A stretch of 64,000 nucleotides of DNA from Onchocerca lupi (Eukaryota > Nematoda > Chromadorea > Rhabditida > Onchocercidae): contig JAOVVO010000013.1 in assembly GCA_028564675.1 (NCBI GenBank), positions 291,947 through 355,946 on the forward strand, read 5' to 3'. Each line of letters begins with the position of its first letter. Positions within the stretch are counted from its first letter, which is position 1. The notes beneath the pieces were generated by a model. That model did not search any database and was not told the DNA's origin. It saw only the letters and a program-made list of their open reading frames with translations. Below are positions 59,838 to 64,000 of this stretch, piece by piece. The translations under genes and the position numbers were made by a program.

Positions 59838-62800
59838 ATGGTGGGTAGAAAAAAGCGGACTACCTGTACAAAGAATCATTTTGCTGAGGTAAATGTAAGT
59901 TTTATGGCTTTTTTTCGCATTGGTGATTGTTGTTTATTGAAAAACAATCTATTGATCTAAATGTATTTCTCGTGATATTCTTTCCATTTCTATGTCATTT
60001 ATATACTAAAGAGATTTTAATAAGATATTATCTCATTCCAGACTTCATTATCATTTATGTTTACATCATATGTTAAGATTTTTCTTGTGTTTGCAGCAGC
60101 AGATATATTTTGCAATGAACTGAATTAGAAAAAAGATAGAAGTTTGGTAAAAAATCTATCAATAAAAAATATGTAGTATGACGGGAAATTGACATTGCAA
60201 AAAATATTATACACAAAAAAAAAAAACAATGCTGGATGTTGCCTTCGATATTTTTGATAAAACAAAGTTGAATTTTACACTTCAAAACTACCAAGTAAAA
60301 TATGTTTGGATGTTTTCGTCTTATTCCATGTTTATTTAACTTATATTTTTTATTATCATTCTGAGATTTTTCTGCTTTTTTTAAGACCATGGGATTCTCT
60401 TAATTGTATTTTTTATGCAACAAATGTTTATAAAAGACAATTTGATAGGGTGTGCAACAATATAATACCGATGATTTTGGACATAATAGCACTTATCGTG
60501 GTCAATTTTCGAACGTTAACAATGTGTGTCATAATGGGAGTCTTGCCGATTCCGAATATTCCGCTATGACGACAACTTTTCATCGTAAATCAAAGCAGTA
60601 CAATAATCATTTCTCTCATAAGAATCAACAAAATGCTGTCAATAATAACACCGCGGTAATTTTATCAAAATCACTATCGTCAAGCGTAGCAAAGTGAAAA
60701 GAATTCTTTAACTTCTAATTGTAACATCTTTCAAAAGATACATATCACTGTGCAGTTGCATTTAACGAATAAATTAGCCACTTTGTACAAAATAATAGCA
60801 ATCCTAGGATTGCTAGTTGCTTATACCAGATCACTGTGATGGGAAAAATATAGCTTGCTAGATAGTGTTTCACTTGTAATTCCAGGTAAATATGAATGGA
60901 AATTGCATTCCAAGAAGTGCAAGTCGGGGAACTAGCTCAGCATCCGCTGGTAGTATTGTTTCAGCCGATCCAGATGAGGATGGCTTTTTATCAGGGTCAG
61001 GTCAAGAAATTGAATCTGAAGATTTAAGGTGCATCGAAAAACGAAGCGTAGCATTGATGACCGAAAAAGAGTCGAATTGCTCCATAAGTACCCAAACAGG
61101 TAAAAATTTTTTTTTCTTCAAAATCAACTCTGCGTTTAGAACTATTCTTGTCGCTTAAAGCTTTTTTTCGGATGAATTTTTAACATTTTTCCTGTGAATG
61201 TCCATATTGCAATTGTCCCAATGGTAAAACTAAATACTTTGCTGCTTTTGTAAATTCATTTCATCACTGTATTGCTTGCATTTTATATGCACAATTTTAA
61301 TTTTAAGTTGATGGTGCTAACTCAGATCTACTGTTAGCAATGTGCAAAATGAAGCATTGGCAACGAGTTGAAGCTATTGCGGAGGTGATCCAATGTTTAA
61401 ATGCTTATGAGCAAAGGTTAATAAATAGATTCATTCACATTGCAAATTATTGGTCATCTGACTAATTAAATGGTGGCTGGTTTGCCAGCTAGTAATACTG
61501 GGTTCGAATAGTAATGTCTGGTTGTTCCGAATTATTAGATATTCCCGACTGAAATAGTCTTATGTTTTATTTGAATTTTTGAGAAAATTATGATTTAGTT
61601 TCTTTCTGTTAGGATGATTAATACTTTAGATTATTCGACACAGTTTGTTTTTGTTATGGAACCTTTTAGTCAAATTATGTTGTTCAATTCACTCAGCAGT
61701 TATTCGCATAAAAATAAATGGGTTGAACGAGCTTAACTATGAACCATTTTAAAGTTTATTTATGACAGACAGGTAATTACAATTCATTATTCATTCCACC
61801 AAAATTGTTTTTCTTTTCTGTTTGTCCGAATTATATCTTTTTATTTACAGATACATAGGATCATGCGTGGAAACGGCTGTGCGCTCAAAATCATTATATT
61901 TACGTCAGTATGAATTACGGTATAATGATGCTTATTTCTTACAAAATTTCGTAGAATCAGCATCATATAGTCGACTTGTGGAGCTTGCTTTTCCGATCTT
62001 GTGCCTTTTACATTCTACGAATCGCCCAGCAGCTACCGCTTACATGCGGTATGTTCCTTTTCAGTCGGCCATTTTTTGTTTTTACTTTGTTGGATCAGAT
62101 GTCTATTTTTTTGATTTCATGTGTCTGAACAGACAGATTATTCATCCATTCAAATAATTCATGTTATTTTAGGCTAATAGATAGACTATATGATGAATTT
62201 ACTATTGCGTGTTCTAACAAATCGCCTTTCGAAAAGGAGGAAATGTTGGATTCGGTTAGAACTGTTTTTTTTTTTTTTTGTTTTCGTTTTTTGTTTTTTT
62301 CAGAAAAGTTTACGAATTAATTTTCTAAATCCAAGCAAAAGATTTACACATTTTCTAGGTATTTCCTTTCTAGATTAGGGTATTTTTTTTTTAAGCAGAT
62401 TTTAATTCTCATCGGAATGAATGAGATTTTACTGTAGGATAAATTTTTAAGAACTAAATTGAAGGCCATAGTTATATTCTTAGAGGTAGAGAAGTGAGGA
62501 GAGCATGCAAATATGGTAGCTTGGAGAGCATGAAAATATAATAGCTTCCAGAATGAGATATAATCTTGGTATGTTTGCTCATTTAGTAATTTTATATGGA
62601 TGTAGATATTGTTTATTTTCAGTTGCTTATGGCAGTTTCTGCAGCGCATCATCATGCAGCTTTTTCAGTGGAGCATAAAATCAGGCTTGAAAATATTCGA
62701 ACATACTTGGAGACTCTGTTATCTCAACCGACTACACCGATTGAGAAACAGGTGGTTCATATACATTAACAACATTTTTCCTATCATTGAAAATAATTAG

Positions 62801-63861
62801 AAATTGTGCACAACTAAATAGTCAAATCTTCGTGGTATTAAGTGTTAGCTTTATGCTTCTATTTATTTTGTAAATTGTAATCAGTTCTTTTCTGTCATCT
62901 TTTTCATGAACTTTGAAATTGATGTGCACCTCATATACTGTATACTTATTATTCTCTTGAATTTGCAAACGAGGCATATGGTTGTAAGATCGGATTACAG
63001 ATCTCGTGACCGTATCCATTTTGCAGAGTTGTAAGGCTTCTACATCTGAAAATGACGATATACCAATTGTCATATCTCGTTTAGACGCTGAAGTTACGAA
63101 TGACGATTCTTCTCCGAATGTATTTTCGATAGCGGTACAGTTTTCTTTTTTTTTTTTTATCATAAAAAAACACTTAAGCTTCTTGCATATTTTAATCGTC
63201 GTTGCTACAATACTAATAATGAGAAAGCAGTTTATTATAGACATAGTCTTTTTAAAGTATAATTTTTTTTAACGCTGTTCTGAAGCAATTTGATCGTATT
63301 CCTTCTCAGATCGAATGGAGTGATATGAAAACATCGTATATTGTTAGGACGGCTGATCAAATCGCTGATTTGCATAATCGTCTATTGGATAGTTTTCCGA
63401 GTGAAGCAGGAGCTCAAACGGGTAATCCGCGCGTTCTCCCATATCTCAATCGTTCACAGCCTAATTCTATTTTGGGCTACATTCGGTAATTTATTAGATT
63501 TTTCATGGTCGACCGAAAAGTTAAAATTTACAGAACTTTTGAAATCTAATGAAGAGCTCATTCGGTAAAATTTTTTTTCAGAATATATAAAATGTATGTA
63601 AAGGGCTTTCGAGACTAGTTACTTAGAGATTTGAAAACGACTTAACTTCGGTCTTTGTGTAGTGCAATCATTGCCAGACGATTCTGTTGAAGTTACTAAT
63701 TCAGAATTTTTTGCAGTGCACTGCCTGATCTTCCAGCTCGTGTATTGATTTGCCCAATAGTGCGTGATTTCTTTTATCCATCCCGATTAGAAAGCTGTTC
63801 ACTTTCATCCACTCCTCAGTCATTGATATCGCGTTCTTTGCCTTCTCTTACTGATTTGAAA
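59838..63861 (+). CDS. ZCCHC14/ZCCHC2-like protein with PX-like region (5' part, runs off the window)
   Basis: Eleven exons stay in phase for 476 codons: 59838-59894, 60449-60655, 60886-61099, 61308-61416, 61851-62048, 62173-62254, 62623-62751, 63027-63134, 63310-63421, 63498-63564 and 63717-63861, ending at a GTAAGA donor. After a low-complexity N/S-rich start comes a helical region: YIGSCVETAVRSKSLYLRQY, LCLLHSTNRPAA and VSAAHHHAAFSVEHKIRLEN. The last two recall ZCCHC14/ZCCHC2 (LALLHSSNREAA; ASNHPAFSFHQKQVLRQE). Exons 9-11 (VRTADQIADLHNRLLDSFPS; SNEELIRALPDLPARVL) look like a PX domain, as in those proteins. Vertebrate ZCCHC14 brings poly(A) polymerases TENT4A/B to RNA. The zinc knuckle expected at the C-terminus would lie outside the window. 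The first exon is the least certain, with donors at 59889 or 59895. Confidence 0.65.
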
Positions 63862-64000
63862 GTAAGATTAATATTTTTTATTAATCACAATCTTTTTACG
63901 AAAAAATTCTATCATTTAATCTTATTCAAGAGAAAGAGAAATGCTTGGAAATTACATATGAATGCAGCGCAACTGTAGAATTAAAGCATGTTATATATAT
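63862..64000 (+). other. Intron of the ZCCHC14-like gene to the window edge
   Basis: After the GTAAGA donor at 63862 the sequence is AT-rich, and no further acceptor followed by a matching frame is visible before the end. Confidence 0.6.

Overview
The window looks like nuclear DNA of a nematode, most likely a filarial or other spirurid worm (inference). It is AT-rich with many homopolymer runs, and its genes are broken into small exons by introns with GT-AG and a few probable GC-AG ends. Several start codons sit just downstream of a polypyrimidine-AG site, as expected for spliced-leader trans-splicing. The protein set is ordinary animal housekeeping. I rebuilt gene models by hand from splice signals, reading-frame continuity and family motifs that I recognise; no database search was possible.

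Layout. (1) 3823-5127, + strand: last two exons of a probable Islet-type LIM-homeobox factor (lim-7-like), its other exons off the left edge. (2) 12871-15421, - strand: complete eIF3i (eif-3.I), 327 aa. (3) 16656-20924, - strand: complete AKAP17A/XE7-like splicing-associated protein, 429 aa. (4) 25123-28758, - strand: complete SPATS2-family protein, 462 aa. (5) 28759-35975: gene-poor, with a decayed mitochondrial insertion (about 30040-31190) carrying a cox1 C-terminus and a trnW-like remnant, and a perfect 19-bp hairpin. (6) 35976-39196, + strand: complete hnRNP K homologue with three KH domains (hrpk-1-like), 313 aa. (7) 41774-45184, + strand: complete lysosomal phospholipase A2 (PLA2G15/LCAT family), 400 aa. 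(8) 47114-56868, - strand: a THADA (Trm732-like) gene of about 26 exons. (9) 57409-58472, + strand: complete dihydrofolate reductase, 186 aa, divergent from THADA across a 540-bp spacer. (10) 59838-63861, + strand: 5' part of a ZCCHC14/ZCCHC2-like gene with a PX-like region, running off the right edge.

The genes do not form one pathway. Several concern RNA: translation initiation (eIF3i), splicing (AKAP17A), RNA binding (hnRNP K, SPATS2), tRNA modification (THADA) and possibly mRNA tail control (ZCCHC14-like). I see no prokaryotic-type operon, CRISPR array, intact transposon or viral gene. The points most worth checking are the mitochondrial insertion, the GC-AG introns, the hairpin, two unassigned open exons near 45.3-46.0 kb, and a nuclear-receptor-like direct repeat present twice.
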